64,000 nucleotides of DNA from Hyalella azteca (lineage: Eukaryota > Arthropoda > Malacostraca > Amphipoda > Hyalellidae), in assembly GCF_000764305.2 (NCBI RefSeq), contig NW_025947610.1, positions 402,615-466,614 on the forward strand, given 5' to 3'. Below the pieces are notes generated by a model. That model made no database searches. It had not been told where the DNA came from and was given only the letters and a program-made list of their open reading frames with translations. Each line of letters opens with the position of its first letter. Position 1 is the stretch's first letter. Shown here piece by piece: positions 45,040 through 56,263 of this stretch. The position numbers and the translations under genes were made by a program.

Positions 45040-48000
45040 CTGTCAGGAGGAGCGCTTATGGGGTGAGCATATTTATCAGGTGGTTACATTTATCAGGCGA
45101 GTACATTTATCAGGTGGTTATATTTATCAGGTGGTTACATTTATCAGGTGGTTACATTTATCAGGTGGTTACATTTATCAGGTGGTTACATTAATCGTGT
45201 GATGAATTTATCTTGCGATTACATCTATTGTGTCAATACATTTAATGTGTCTGTAAGAATGTTATCCGCACTACTAGGACTAGGAATAGTTCCTGTTGTA
45301 AGGCCTAGCCAGTCAAGTTAGAGCACTTTGTCTCTGGTGTCCCTGCGAGGCTGACTGCGCTATTATAGGCTGCAGTACGCTATTCTCAGGTGCGAGTGAA
45401 TATGGAATAGTGCTCTTCAATAAGTGGCTATGAATTATTGTATTTTGGATTATTGAATTATATTTCTGTATTGTTCATTTCGACGTGTATTTATTTGTGT
45501 CATTTATTTGTCTCGCCAGGACAGAGCGAAGTCCCTCTCCTCTCTGTAGTCTCTCTGTAGTTAAATAGTTTAGTTATGATAATACTATACTAAGCTGTTG
45601 GGATTTCCTGAATAAATATAAAACTATTTATCTATCAACTGAACCCGACATCATCACAGTGTCTTTACATTTATCGCGTGATTACATTAATTGCATGATT
45701 ACACAAATCATATGATTCCGTTCATTGACGGCCGGCCGTCTGTCAGGTGGCCGCCGATGAGCCTGCTAAGATTTTCCATAGTATCATTACCGAATCACTG
45801 TGAGAGAGAATCCCACATTTAAAAGTTATTGTTTATTTTACAGGACTTCTATGATCTCTAGTCGAAATTTATTGATATGTTAGGTTTGTCTAAATGCATG
45901 GTTAAATGAATCCTTTTTTGCAATGTTGCTCATAGCATGATTTTCTGGAACTGCTTCTTTATGTTTGCTCTCGGATATCTATCATTAATATATTTCTTCT
46001 CTGAACTTTACTCAGACTTACAGCCGACCAACTTTTGAATATTTTCCTGCACCTTCACCCAATCTATTTTTTGGCCTTCACTCGGTCTTCACCAAGATGC
46101 CCATAGTTTTACACCCTTCCCCAGTTTAAACCTGTTTTCAATAAGTTTCCATTGACATCCACTCGCTTTTCGTTCAGACATTCACTAGCTTCTTCTTCTA
46201 GCCACTTAACTTTCCCTCTGACCTTTCCTTACTTCATCTTCTAACTTTTACTAAATTATCTAATGGATCTTTACCAACCTACCTACTCTACCTCTGACCT
46301 ACATTAACTTCAACCTTTGACTTTCACTAAAATTTCTCTCTTATTTCGTTACCTTTCACTTTGACCTTCAAAGTTCTTCCTCTAACCCCAACAATTATTT
46401 TTTACTGTCCTACAATAGCTTCTCGCTTTGACCTTTATTAAATTTTCGCTCTTACTTCTTTACCTTTCCCTCTGACCTTAACTAATTTTAACCTCCGACC
46501 TTCCCTAACTTTAGCCTCTGACCTTCCCTAACTTTAACCTCTGACCTTCACTAACTCTAACCTCTGACCTTCACTAACTTTAACCTCTGACCTTCACTAA
46601 CTTTAACCTCTGGCTTTCACTAACTTTAACCTCTGGCCTTCACTAACTTTAACCTCTGGCCTTCACTAACTTTAACCTCTGGCCTTCCCTAATTTTAATT
46701 TCTGACCTTCACTAACTTCTACCCCTGACACCCACAGAATTAACCCTCTAACCCTCACAAATTCTACCTTTAACACTCCATGACTCCCCTTTCTAACTCA
46801 CATGCTTCCCCTCATATTTTCTATTCACTGCTCCCTCTGTCGTCCACCTGCTGGCAGTTTCTTAACAAGGTTTAAATGTAATCTTCGACGCGTCAAAACA
46901 GCAAAAATGATAACGAAAATAGCGACGCTGGCCACCGTATTTATAGTTAACAATGTAAAGAAACCTGGGTTCTATCTTGATTTCATTCGAGTGATTGAGT
47001 TCGAAATTATTCAATTCTTTCTATCGTTGAAAACTATTCACAATTTTGTGATTATAAACGAATAAAAATGAGTGCCTAATGGAAAACCCATTGTAGTTAT
47101 TTGCTCCAGGTATATTTAGTTTCATGTAAAATTCAAACAAGTCTTCAATAATCACTTGTTACAACCGAGACTTCGCTGCTAATCAAGAGTTGAAGTTACC
47201 GAGCTTTTAGCAACCGTCAATTTCCAATTAGTCACCACACACCAACGTATGGGCAGTCTGCCAATCACCCGTCACCACACAACACACAGGCTGCCCGCCA
47301 ATCACCCGTCACCACACAACACACAGGCTGCCCGCCAATCACCCGTCACCACACAACACACAGGCTGCCCGCCAATCACCCGTCACCACACAACACACGG
47401 GCTACCCGCCAATCACCCGTCACAACACAACACACGGGCTACCCGCCAGTCACCCGTCACGACATACCGGCCAGCCGTTGAGGGTGAACGAGAGGAGAGC
47501 TGGGGGCTTGGAAGGGCCTGAAGTGCACGTCAAGTCCACCCAGTCCCCTTCCTTGTACGTCCCCACAGCGCCGCTGATGAGAGGAACCTGCTGGGGCAGC
47601 GCTGGGGGAATGGGGAGGGGAAGTGAAAGGAGGATTAAAATTTATCTGTTCTTATTTCATATAATTGAGAGAGACGTTGTCCAAATTTCGGTGCAATTTT
47701 GCCTCTGTTGTTCACTATGACCCAGTGTGGCCCGGCATTCATTTTTCTCAGTGTTAGCGATTCACTAAAACTTCATAATAAGAAGATACGAAGAAAATAA
47801 CGAGTGGAAACTATAGTAATGATAAAAAAATATTATTAGAACGATATTTGCATGAGAAATGCAGCGATAGAAACAAGAATGACATGACAAACAATGTTAT
47901 AGGATTTATGATGGACTGAAGCGAGAGCAAGTCCACAATTAAATCAAGTCCACAATTAAATCAAGTCCACAATTATATCAAGTCCACAATTAAATCAAGT

Positions 48001-51000
48001 CCTCAATTAGATCAAGTCCACAATTAGTTCAGCTGAATGATCAATCACAATTAGATCAAGTCTCTACAATTAGATCAAGTAAACAATTAAGTGAAGACCA
48101 TAATTAGATCAAGTCCCCATCCATTATTTAAGTCCCACACAAACAGGTGGGCACCGCGCTAGACCTCATTAAGAGGTAATTTTTGCTATGCGCGCAGGGA
48201 TTAAGCGCAGCGAGCGCACGCTCATCGCCTCCCGCGAGGCCAAATCGCATTTACTTATTTGCTATCGGCAGGCGCGTCGTAAAACGGCGCCTCATGAGCG
48301 CCTAGGGAGCTCAGAGTCTAGGAGTAGGCGCTGATGGGTGAAATTGAGGCTGGAATAGCCCTGCCGAGTCTAGGGGCAGATGCTGGCGGGTGGAATTGAG
48401 GCTGGAATAGCCCTGCCGAGTCTAGGAGCAGGCGCTGGCGGGTGGAATTGGGGCTGGAATAGCCCTGCCGAGTCTAGGAGCAGGCGCTGGCGGGTGGATT
48501 TGAGGCTGGAATAACCGTGTCGAGTCTAGGAGCAGGCGCTTGCTAGTGGAATTGAGGCTGGAATAGCCGCAGCTCAGACTACGTGAGCTCAAATAACCTG
48601 GATTGTAAAGTAATTTTGGCCATAATATCTCGTGCTTGAATAATAGTACTCTTAAAGTGTAATGGATGGAAAGGATGATTTCCTTAATTATTTGTCTAAA
48701 TAATTAGTGTTTAATCTCGAATTTGTGAGCGCCTAAGCAAAGTATTTAATGAACATAAAGTCTGATTATTGAAAAAAAGACCACGTAAACCATGAAACAA
48801 GCTATGAACTAAAAATTGAAAAAAATAATAAGTCGTACATTCTTCTGGTTGAACTAAAATAGACTACTAATATTAAAATAAAAAAAGTTATCATTACATT
48901 ACTATTAACCTCATATAAAATACAAAAAAATACTAATGCTCTGGCAAAAAATTGCACTTGTGTAATTGTAATTTTGAGTGGTTGAAGAAATAAGTGGCGT
49001 GCAATGTTAGCAGCACGTCATGCGTGGCATGTTAGCAGCATGTCATGCGTGGCATGTTAGCAGCATGTCATGCGTGGCATGTTAGCAGCATGTCATGCGT
49101 GGCATGTTAGCAGCATGTCATGCGTGGCATGTTAGCAGCACGTCATGCGTGGCATGTAAGCAGCATGTCATGCGTGGCATGTTAGCAGCACGTCATGCGT
49201 GGCATGTTAACAGCACGTCATGCGTGGCATGTTAGCAGCAGGGCAATTGGAATGGCAAGCTTTACGACTCTCGGCGCTAACATTCAGACCAACGAGCTGC
49301 CTCTAAAATAGCCATCCTACTGTGAAGTTCACAGCGTAACCACAGCTGAAAAGAACGATGCGTAAAACCGGCGCCTATACCCAAGCTATACGGACACGCG
49401 ACTTATAAAACATATGATCGTTTTAGCTATGCCAGATATAAATTGACGCACATATGCAATAGCAAGTTGAGAAATAGTTGTACAAATAAATGAGGACTAA
49501 ATCGACACTGCATCAGCCATAACAAATACTGGAAAAGAATGTTTAATTAAATACGGGCCTAATAATACGGGCCTAAATGGACGCGCATGACCCATCCATA
49601 GCAAATAAGGGATAGTAAAACGGGATGCTCGTCGCAAAAATACTTTATGTGACAGAAGTCGGATAGCTATTCCAGCTAAACTAGATCTGAGACAGAAATA
49701 ACCTTCTTGTGCCAGCTACTTCACATACGGAACATAAATGGAATGATTGTCAAAGCTACGCCAGCCAAAGATGATTTAGACGGCCACTCTTTAAACTCTT
49801 GGCTATTTTAAATTAAGAGGCATACAGCGGGCCTCTCATTAAGCTCTTGGCTATCGATGCTTTGCACGAGTCATGAAAGATATGGGCAATCAAATCCATC
49901 AAAAATGATAGTTCAAAATAAATTGACTTGCATAAATTTATTAAGAGTCTTCACAGCCTAATCTTGGTTACCAATTACATATACGTAACGTATTGCGCCA
50001 TATTTTGAATACTTATACATGCGTGCAAGGAAAATCCTACCTAAGCGCTCTTCCCATATCCTGTCATTACGGCAAAGACAAGCGATTTTCCCATAAACTG
50101 CCGATAGGGAAAGCCTAGCGCTTTCTTTCACCCATATTTCGCAGGAGGCAGGCAAAAGACGCAGGTTTAAAGGCTCAGTCAGCAAGTGACAGTCAGCAGT
50201 GTAAATTTGAACAGCTTTCAGCCAAACATTGCGGTTGAGCCACTTGAAGCCTCTCGTTGCCAAAAATTTGGATAACATTAAGTTGATTTAATCCTGTAAA
50301 TGAACTGTTAATTCGATTACAATATTTGAAAAGAGTATTTATAATCTCGAGTACTAATTAGCTGGATGAACTTTCATCGGCGTAAAATATTACATGTATG
50401 AAAAGATGAATTCACGTTGAGTCCAGAAACATTTTGTTAAGCGTAACAACGCTGACTGACCACTAGATCACAATATCATGGAAGAAATGTACATATTAGC
50501 CTAGAGCCGAACAACAAAGAAAACTTACGTGTTCGTTAATCCATCAGCTAATCACCGACGGCTTTTAAAGTTAAATCCGCCAATCACGGCCGAGCTACCG
50601 TGTCCAACGTGTACTTCGGCCGCCACGTGTAACTAGATTCTTCGACGTCTACTTGAACTTAGTTCGCTACATACGTGTACTTAGGCCATTGCGTGAGCTC
50701 AAGTGAGTTAGGACAGCACGGCCGCTGGTCATTGTCTTTGAACGGTCGTTCCTAATGCGGCGACGGTATTTCATCTGGACTGGATGACATTAGCTGACAA
50801 AAGATTCGTTTGAATTTCGACCGGAATCTAAACAAAAGATGAGCTGTTTTGGTATGAAGAGCTCAAAGAAAGACCGTGATTAAAATGCAATTTTCAAAGT
50901 TATACGTCAATAAATGGTCTCATGAAAACACCCAGCGTAATTAAGGTAGTAAATTTCTTCAAAACATAATACTATTTTCATAACCCCGGAGATAAGGCCC

Positions 51001-54000
51001 ACTAAAAGGTAAGGCCCACTGGAGATTACGAGCCCACTGAAAAACCCAATTACATTACCGGAAATTCTACAATCACCCTCGCGTTATAGGCATAATTATC
51101 CACAGAGCCCATTGAGAAGCCTTGTTATAAACATGCTGGGAAGTCCTGATATGTGAAGACCCTAGCACCAAGCCGCTCTTCTTAACCCTCTAGCGGTCAC
51201 TTTTCTTGCGAGCGCTAAACTCCACATTGTATCCACATTACATTGCGGACATTTATTCATTGGAAGAAATCGACAAGCGACATTTATGTCCACTACGTTA
51301 TAGTGCCGCCTGAAATTGAATGTGATATATTTTGTTCAATTGGACAAATGAGATTTACACCTTAACAAAAAAACATTTTTACAGGCGACATATGTTCGCC
51401 CACCTGGTAATAGCGCCACCTCATATTGAATGCGATATATTTGGCAATTAGACGAATGAGCTTCATAAATAAATAGAAAGCGCTGGCGACATGAATGTAA
51501 GGAAGACGACAATATGTAAAGGTAACATATAACAAAGGCAGTGAACCACGCCACTGCATCGTCATTCGCGGACGACACCAGGATATTAATGACCATCACA
51601 GACAGGACGGACAGTGAGAGGTTGCAAGAAGACCTCTCTGCAATATATGACTGGGCCCTAGTGAACAACATGCAGTTCAACGGGACCAAGTTTGAGGTCC
51701 TGAGATACAGAGGAACCGGAAGAGCTGGAATGGATCACCGCTACCTGGCACCTGACAACTCGGAAATGGAAGAGAAGCGACTCGTTCGCGATCTAGGAGT
51801 GTTGATGAACAATCAGGTCAATTTTGGTGATCACATACCGGCAATAACCAGAGGTTACAGCGACTGAGTCTGTACTCACTGCAGAGGAGACGGGAGAGGT
51901 ATGTCATTCTGTACACATGGAAAATGATAACCGGAATGGTACCAAACTTCGAGAGCGAGACCTTCAGGATTCAGACATATCACAACGAGAGAAGGGGGAG
52001 ACTGTGCAAGATCCCTCCCTGCGTAACAGATCCGCAGTCAGATTTCAATCCCTGCGGGAAGGATCGCTTTCCGTGGCAGGGCCAAGGCTGTTCAATGCCC
52101 TACCAAGGGATCTAAGAGAGGGGAGTTCACCCTGGAGACCTTCAAGAGACAGCTAGACGTGTTCTTGAGCACAATCCCAGATCGACCTCCCCTGCAACAC
52201 TACCAGTGGCGAGAAGCAAGCAACAGCATCGTGCATCAGGTGGCCCAAATGAGGGCGGATGAACGATAATCAGAGGCGGCGATCCATCGTGGCCTGGGAC
52301 TGCTATGTCCCAAACAAATAATAAGGATACTAAGGATACATATACAGTAGTGTATGTACAGCTGGAAGCTAAAGGGTTAATATACCCACGCCGCGCAGCT
52401 CCTTCTCGCCAAAGACGATCTTGAAGGCCGGTGCCTAGGCCGACACCTCACAACGAACCTACTGAACCAGCGGAACTATGAACACACAGACAAAACTTAG
52501 CACCAAGGCGCTGTCCATGAACCTGTCTACGACACGCAGCTCCTTCTCTCCGTAAACCGTCTTGAAGCCCGGCGCCTCGGCCGACTCCTTGCAGCGAACC
52601 TACTGAAGTAACTGAACCAGCGGAACTATGAACATAAAGATAAACTTAGCACTAAGCCGCAATTCATGAACATACCTACGACACGCAGCTCTTTCTCTCC
52701 GTAGACCGTCTTGAAGGCTGGTGCCTCGGCCGACACCTCGCAGCGGAACAGCCCTGCTGCCGTCAGGCTTACGTTCAACAGCCGCACGCTGCCTGCGGAC
52801 GACCGTTGCGCCTGTGTGAGACCAAAATAAAATTTTTAATTGTAATGCATTTTGTTATAAAAGCTTGCCTGTGTTTATAAGTCAGCCTCAATACTACCTG
52901 CAGACGACCGTTGCACCTGTAGGCGACCATAACTGTCATGAGGAACTCATGAAAGTCATGTGACATGATACGGCAAATAATTTAACTGTTGATAACTCTA
53001 AATAACGTGGTTCAATCAGAAGGATATATGGATGGAATAGGTAAAATTGCCTCGACTTGCTTTACCTCGAATAATTTATTTTTATCTGGAAATTGGAATT
53101 TCTTTCTTTAGAAATCGATTTAAGCCCTCACTTTAGAAAAACGTGATGTCAAAACGATTACTAGCTGTAACTTTAGTCTAGTCTATGCACAGAAATTGAG
53201 CCTTTTATAGGCTTTCCTCTGGTCTCAAAACTAAGCGAAAAGCACTAGGCTGCATATGTACATGAATAGCGTACAGTGATTCAAACGCCCTCTCCCTTCA
53301 GGATGAGGGAGGATGGGAGGGGGCATCTTTTAACGCACTTGTCAGATTCGGCCGTGTCCGTCGTGAAGGTATCGGGTGCCAAATTCGCTCGCCCCACGAT
53401 CGCCCCAAGCTCGCTCAGTCTACGACTGGACACGCCCTTATTTCGCTCGTACAATCAGAGCGTAAAGCGGACATATTATAGAGCCGCTAACATACGCGCT
53501 GGGCGAGCTAAAGTCGTCTTTAATTCAGAAGCTAATAACCCCCAAAAATTTGATAGGGTAGGTATGAAAAATTATATTATAATGATTTTTCGGCATTTGT
53601 TGTAAATTTGGACCGTGTTTTTCAGTCAGCCTGTTGCAGCCTGACGACCGCTGGATTTGCCTATAAGTATATATACTAAAGTCAGTTCAGTCCAGCCACA
53701 ACTAGTTTAAACTTCATCTAATTTTACAGCGTTGCGAAACATGCCATGAGCCTGGAGGCGACAAGGGGTCAGGGAACGGGGGTCGTAGGAAGAAGGTGAT
53801 GAGGACCATGGGACGTAAAGGACGGAGGCCAGGGGACGAATGGAATAGGAACTAGGGTATGGAGGGGACGGGGGGCCAGGGGCCAGCGTCCCCGCTGTCC
53901 TGTTGTGTCCCAAGCAGCGCCGTCGACACGTCGTCTTAGTCGCCATTGTGACGGCAATGAGCTCATAATTAAAGGGGTTTGCGAGGTGCCGCAATCACCG

Positions 54001-55946
54001 AGATAAGACGAGCCTCGCGCCCCTCATGCCCCTCGCGCCCCTCATGCTCCTCTTGCCCCTCTTGACCCTCATGCCCTCATGCTCCTCCATTCGCTGCTGC
54101 AAGACCGCGTCTATCTTCCCTTTTCATTTGTAGTTTCCCGTACTTTGAATTTACCCTCATCGAACGCGTAAAATCTGAGACATTATTATTTACAATCTCC
54201 TAGCAAAGCTGCGTTTTTACTTACTTTTTAGGAATTATATAGGGTTGAATATTTAATTTACGCAAACTCATACGTCAGGCAAATGGCGAGACATTATTAT
54301 TTACAATCTCCTAGCAAAGCTGCGTTATTAGGTTGTTTTCAGGAATTATAAAGGTTTGAGAATAGAATTTACAATAACACTAACTCATACGCCAGGCAAA
54401 GGGTTGAGGGCGGGGGGGGGCTTGATCCCACCCTACCACCCTGGGCCCCCTGTAGACGTCGTCACGAAGGGGGACTGTCACCCCCCGTGTCATTCAAGCC
54501 GCTTAAATGGCCTGGCAAATAACGTCGTGCTTCACGCGGTAGCTTGTCGTGATACTCGCAGAACTAAGTGGAACTTTGTCCAAATATTGAGTCACTTTTT
54601 GCCCGTGTGTGAGTCATCCTGACAACGTTTGGCGTATCAGGGCTACGCCCTGGCGTATCATTGCTTTACTATATTTATTTGAGTATCTTGACACACTTCT
54701 CGTCGTTCATCACATTACTCAACCCTCATCACATTGCGACTCACATCCACGGTGATGTGCAGGTGGTTGAACCAATCACATCACTCACACTTCAACACAT
54801 CACCCACACCTCATCACATCACCCACACCTCATCACATCGCCCACACCTCATCACATCACTCACACCACACCACATCACCCACACCACATCACATCACCC
54901 ACACCTCAGCACACCACATCACATCATCCACACCACATCACATCACCCACACAACATCACATCATCCACACCTCATCACATCACCCACACCACACCACAT
55001 CACCCACACCTCATCACACCACACCTCATCACATTACCACACCTCATCACATCACCCACACCACATCACATCATCCACACCTCATCACATCACCCACACC
55101 TCATCACATCACCCACACCTCATCACATCACCCACACCACACCACACCACATCACCCACACCACATCATATCACCCACACCTCAGCACACCACATTACAT
55201 CATCCACACCACATCACATCACCCACACCACATCACCCACACCACATCACATCATCCACAACTCATCACATCACCCACACCACACCACATCACCCACACC
55301 ACATCACATCACACACACCTCATCACATCACCCACACCACACCACATCACCCACACCTCATCACATCACCCACACCTCAGCACACCTCATCACATCACCC
55401 ACACCACACCACATCACCCACACCACATCACATCATCCACACCTCATCACATCACCCACACCACACCACATCACCCACACCACATCACATCACCCACACC
55501 TCAGCACACCACATCATATCACCCACACCAACACACCTCATCACATCACCCACACCACACCACATCACCCACACCACATCACATCATCCACACCTCATCA
55601 CATCACACCACATCACCCACACCTCATCACATCACCCACGCCACACCACATCACCCACACCTCAGCACACCACATCACATCATCCACACCTCATCACATC
55701 ACCCACACCACACCACACCACACCTCATCACCCCGCTACTCACATCCACCTGTAGGTGCGGGTTACTGAACACCTGCACGGGGTTATTGTTGCTGGGAGT
55801 GTAGCGATATATTTCCTTGAGTCCCCGGTACCAGCGCACCGCCCAGATCTCCTGCTCGGGCGGCGCCCACGTACAGCCGAGGTCCACACTCTTGCCTGCC
55901 TCCACCCACGGCGGTACAGTCACCGAGCTGATGTTCAGCGAGCGAC
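44748..55946 (-). CDS. beat: Beaten path (beat) family two-Ig-domain protein, partial gene (four exons)
   Basis: Read on the minus strand, four exons (55744-55946, 52676-52811, 47468-47601, 44748-45039) join in matching phases (0, 1, 0) and encode two consecutive Ig domains. Characteristic blocks are IWAVRWYRGLKEIYRYTP, NPVQVFSNP, LFRCEVSAEAPAFKTVYGEK, GDWVDLTCTSGPSKPPALL and DGLQLSSLRLRF. These match the arthropod beaten path family, which are secreted or membrane-anchored neural proteins that pair with Sidestep-type receptors in axon guidance. Each domain has its Cys pair: one Cys in GCTW and one in FRCEV; one in LTCTS and one in VRCTA. The signal-peptide exon (right) and C-terminal exon (left) were not found with confidence. 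The beat subfamily cannot be assigned by eye. Confidence 0.88.
45071..45191. repeat. 17-bp minisatellite ATTTATCAGGTGGTTAC near the beat exon D acceptor
   Basis: Seven units of 17 bp begin about 30 bp outside the acceptor of beat exon D, within its branch-point region. Confidence 0.9.
45192..46469. other. beat intron; possible solo LTR at about 45290-45660
   Basis: The stretch from TGTTGTAAGG (about 45293) to CATCATCACA (about 45658) contains AATAAA near 45612 and starts TG and ends CA, as an LTR would. No clean 5-bp target duplication is visible. The remainder to 46469 is CT-rich on the plus strand. Confidence 0.3.
46470..46770. repeat. 23-bp minisatellite CCTCTGACCTTCACTAACTTTAA
   Basis: About eleven units, best conserved at 46510-46690, with strong strand asymmetry (pyrimidine-rich on plus). 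It lies within the beat intron between exons C and D. Confidence 0.88.
47246..47467. repeat. 37-bp minisatellite starting at the beat exon C donor
   Basis: About six units of 37 bp (GCCAATCACCCGTCACCACA and ACACACAGGCTGCCC) end exactly at the donor of exon C (47467 downward on the minus strand). The unit nearest the exon contains the GTATGTCGTGACGGGTGA donor region in variant form. Confidence 0.92.
47468..47601 (-). CDS. beat: beat exon C: first half of Ig domain 2
   Basis: The acceptor TTCCCCCAG is followed by two bases that complete the phase-1 codon from exon B. The exon then reads LPQQVPLISGAVGTYKEGDW, VDLTCTSGPSKPPALLSF and TLNGWP. It ends in phase 0 at the donor GTATGT. In spacing it matches the VITG, YRIGDW, CTSGRSKPPA pattern of beat domain 2. 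A 37-bp minisatellite starts directly at the donor. Confidence 0.87.
47935..48130. repeat. 18-bp minisatellite TCAAGTCCACAATTAAA
   Basis: About nine units, regular at 47938-48035 and irregular afterwards; in the beat intron between exons B and C. Confidence 0.85.
48314..48573. repeat. 52-bp minisatellite, five copies
   Basis: Units start at 48314, 48366, 48418, 48470 and 48522 and share GAGTCTAGGAGCAGGCGCTG and GGAATTGAGGCTGGAATAGC. It is GC-richer than the surrounding intron. Confidence 0.93.
48992..49245. repeat. 25-bp minisatellite GTGGCATGTTAGCAGCATGT
   Basis: Ten units of 25 bp differing mainly at one position (CATGTC against CACGTC). Confidence 0.94.
49246..51182. other. beat intron, no exon recognised
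   Basis: A 106-codon minus-strand frame (49958-50278) has no family resemblance and no good flanking splice sites. Repeated AAGGCCCACT words near 51000 are the only structure. Confidence 0.4.
51183..52380. mobile_element. TTAA-flanked piggyBac-like element carrying a LINE insertion
   Basis: TTAACCCTCTAGC at 51183 and GCTAAAGGGTTAA ending at 52380 are inverted copies with TTAA at both extremes, as in piggyBac-type elements. Two direct copies of a roughly 110-bp subterminal block (CGACATTTATGTCC...TATAGTGCCGCCTGA and CGACATATGTTCGCC...AATAGCGCCACCTCA) lie at 51270-51460. Without the LINE the element would be about 400 bp. Confidence 0.65.
51541..52269 (+). pseudogene. Non-LTR retrotransposon reverse transcriptase remnant (jockey/CR1-like clade)
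   Basis: The first segment reads SFADDTRILMTITD, with the catalytic FADD of the RT palm, then NNMQFNGTKFEVL and RLVRDLGVLM. After frame changes (about 51860, 52010 and 52125) come LQRRRERYVILYTWKMITGM, RRGRLCKIPP, VAGPRLFNALPRDLRE and FKRQLDVFLSTIPDRPP, ending TAA at 52267-52269. This is the C-terminal half of a LINE ORF2, 5'-truncated and multiply frameshifted, hence dead. The 3' tail has an ATAAGGATACTAAGGATAC-type simple repeat. It lies antisense to beat. Confidence 0.85.
52389..52675 (-). pseudogene. Two decayed copies of the beat exon B 3' half plus donor region
   Basis: Copies lie at about 52389-52529 and 52530-52678, about 140-149 bp apart. The nearer still encodes AEAPGFKTVYGEKELRVV; the farther encodes APAFKIVFGEKELR after a stop. 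Each joins exon 3'-half sequence to about 60 bp of intron. Neither has the exon's 5' half or an acceptor at the right place, so they are intronic tandem duplicates and not alternative exons. Confidence 0.85.
52676..52811 (-). CDS. beat: beat exon B: second half of Ig domain 1
   Basis: It begins in phase 0 after CTCACACAG and reads AQRSSAGSVRLLNVSLTAAG, then LFRCEVSAEAPAFKTVYGEK and ELRVV. It ends in phase 1 before GTATGT. The CEVSAEAPAF block is the most family-diagnostic part of beat proteins. The intron just downstream carries two decayed copies of this exon's 3' half (52389-52675). Confidence 0.9.
52812..53999. other. beat intron, no exon recognised
   Basis: A partial duplication of exon-B-like 5' sequence (GCAGACGACCGTTGCACCTG near 52900) echoes the exon start at 52795-52811. 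Frames at 53276-53605 and 53707-53994 resemble no family I know. Confidence 0.4.
54000..54400. repeat. CGCCCCTCATGC repeat and a 111-bp tandem duplication
   Basis: 54010-54085 consists of short CGCCCCTCATGC and CTCTTGCCC units. From 54177 a block of about 111 bp (GAGACATTATTATTTACAAT ... CATACGTCAGGCAAA) is repeated once from 54289 with moderate divergence. Confidence 0.8.
54775..55735. repeat. 19-bp satellite-like array (about 50 units) abutting the beat exon A donor
   Basis: Units such as CACCTCATCACATCACCCA and CACCACATCACATCACCCA (19 bp) run for about 960 bp with 5-bp indels. The array ends about nine bases from the exon A donor. Plus-strand frames of 356-364 codons (Thr/Pro/His/Ser) exist only because stop codons cannot form in this repeat. 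Confidence 0.95.
55744..55946 (-). CDS. beat: beat exon A: first half of Ig domain 1
   Basis: The acceptor CCCCCACAG precedes 55946. The exon starts with two bases completing a codon, then reads RSLNISSVTVPPWVEAGKSV, the B-strand Cys in DLGCTWAPP, the C-strand Trp in VRWYRG and YRYTPSNNNPVQVFSNPHLQ. It ends with GAT followed by a strong donor GTGAGT (55743 downward). About ten bases past the donor begins a roughly 960-bp array of 19-bp units (54775-55735). Confidence 0.88.
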
Positions 55947-55969
55947 CTGTGGGGGAGAAGTCCATGATC

Positions 55970-56235
55970 AACGTTAAATCTACGTTGTTGCAACGTCAGA
56001 GGCTGCGGAGGATATGAGCATCACGAGTAGATTTTGTTGAGGAGTCAATGTTGAATCTACTTTGTTCCAACGTCAGATGCTGTGGGCACGCGTGCTGACG
56101 TTCACCCTCCAGGTGAATGACACTGAAGCAACATTAAATACCAGTTGATTTAGTTGAATTAACACTTAATAAACTTTGTTTCAACGCTTAATCAACGTTA
56201 ATTAAACATTGGACGCTCAATCAACGTCGATTACC
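55970..56235. repeat. CAACGTT-rich dispersed element
   Basis: Words such as TCAACGTTAAATCTACGTTG, CCAACGTCAGATGCTG and ATCAACGTTAATT recur in both orientations. They resemble the element at 34500-34670. No termini or target duplication could be fixed. Confidence 0.45.
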
Positions 56236-56263
56236 AGCTTATATCTTTGAATAAACGTGTGAT

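Noticed and set aside
47246..49245. CRISPR-like arrays (regular 25-52 bp repeats)
   Set aside because: Units are directly contiguous with no unique spacers and no cas genes, in a eukaryotic intron.
54661..55804. Two overlapping plus-strand frames of 356-364 codons rich in His/Thr/Pro
   Set aside because: They are translations of the 19-bp CACATCACCCACACC array, which cannot form stop codons in these frames. No domain or codon bias is present.
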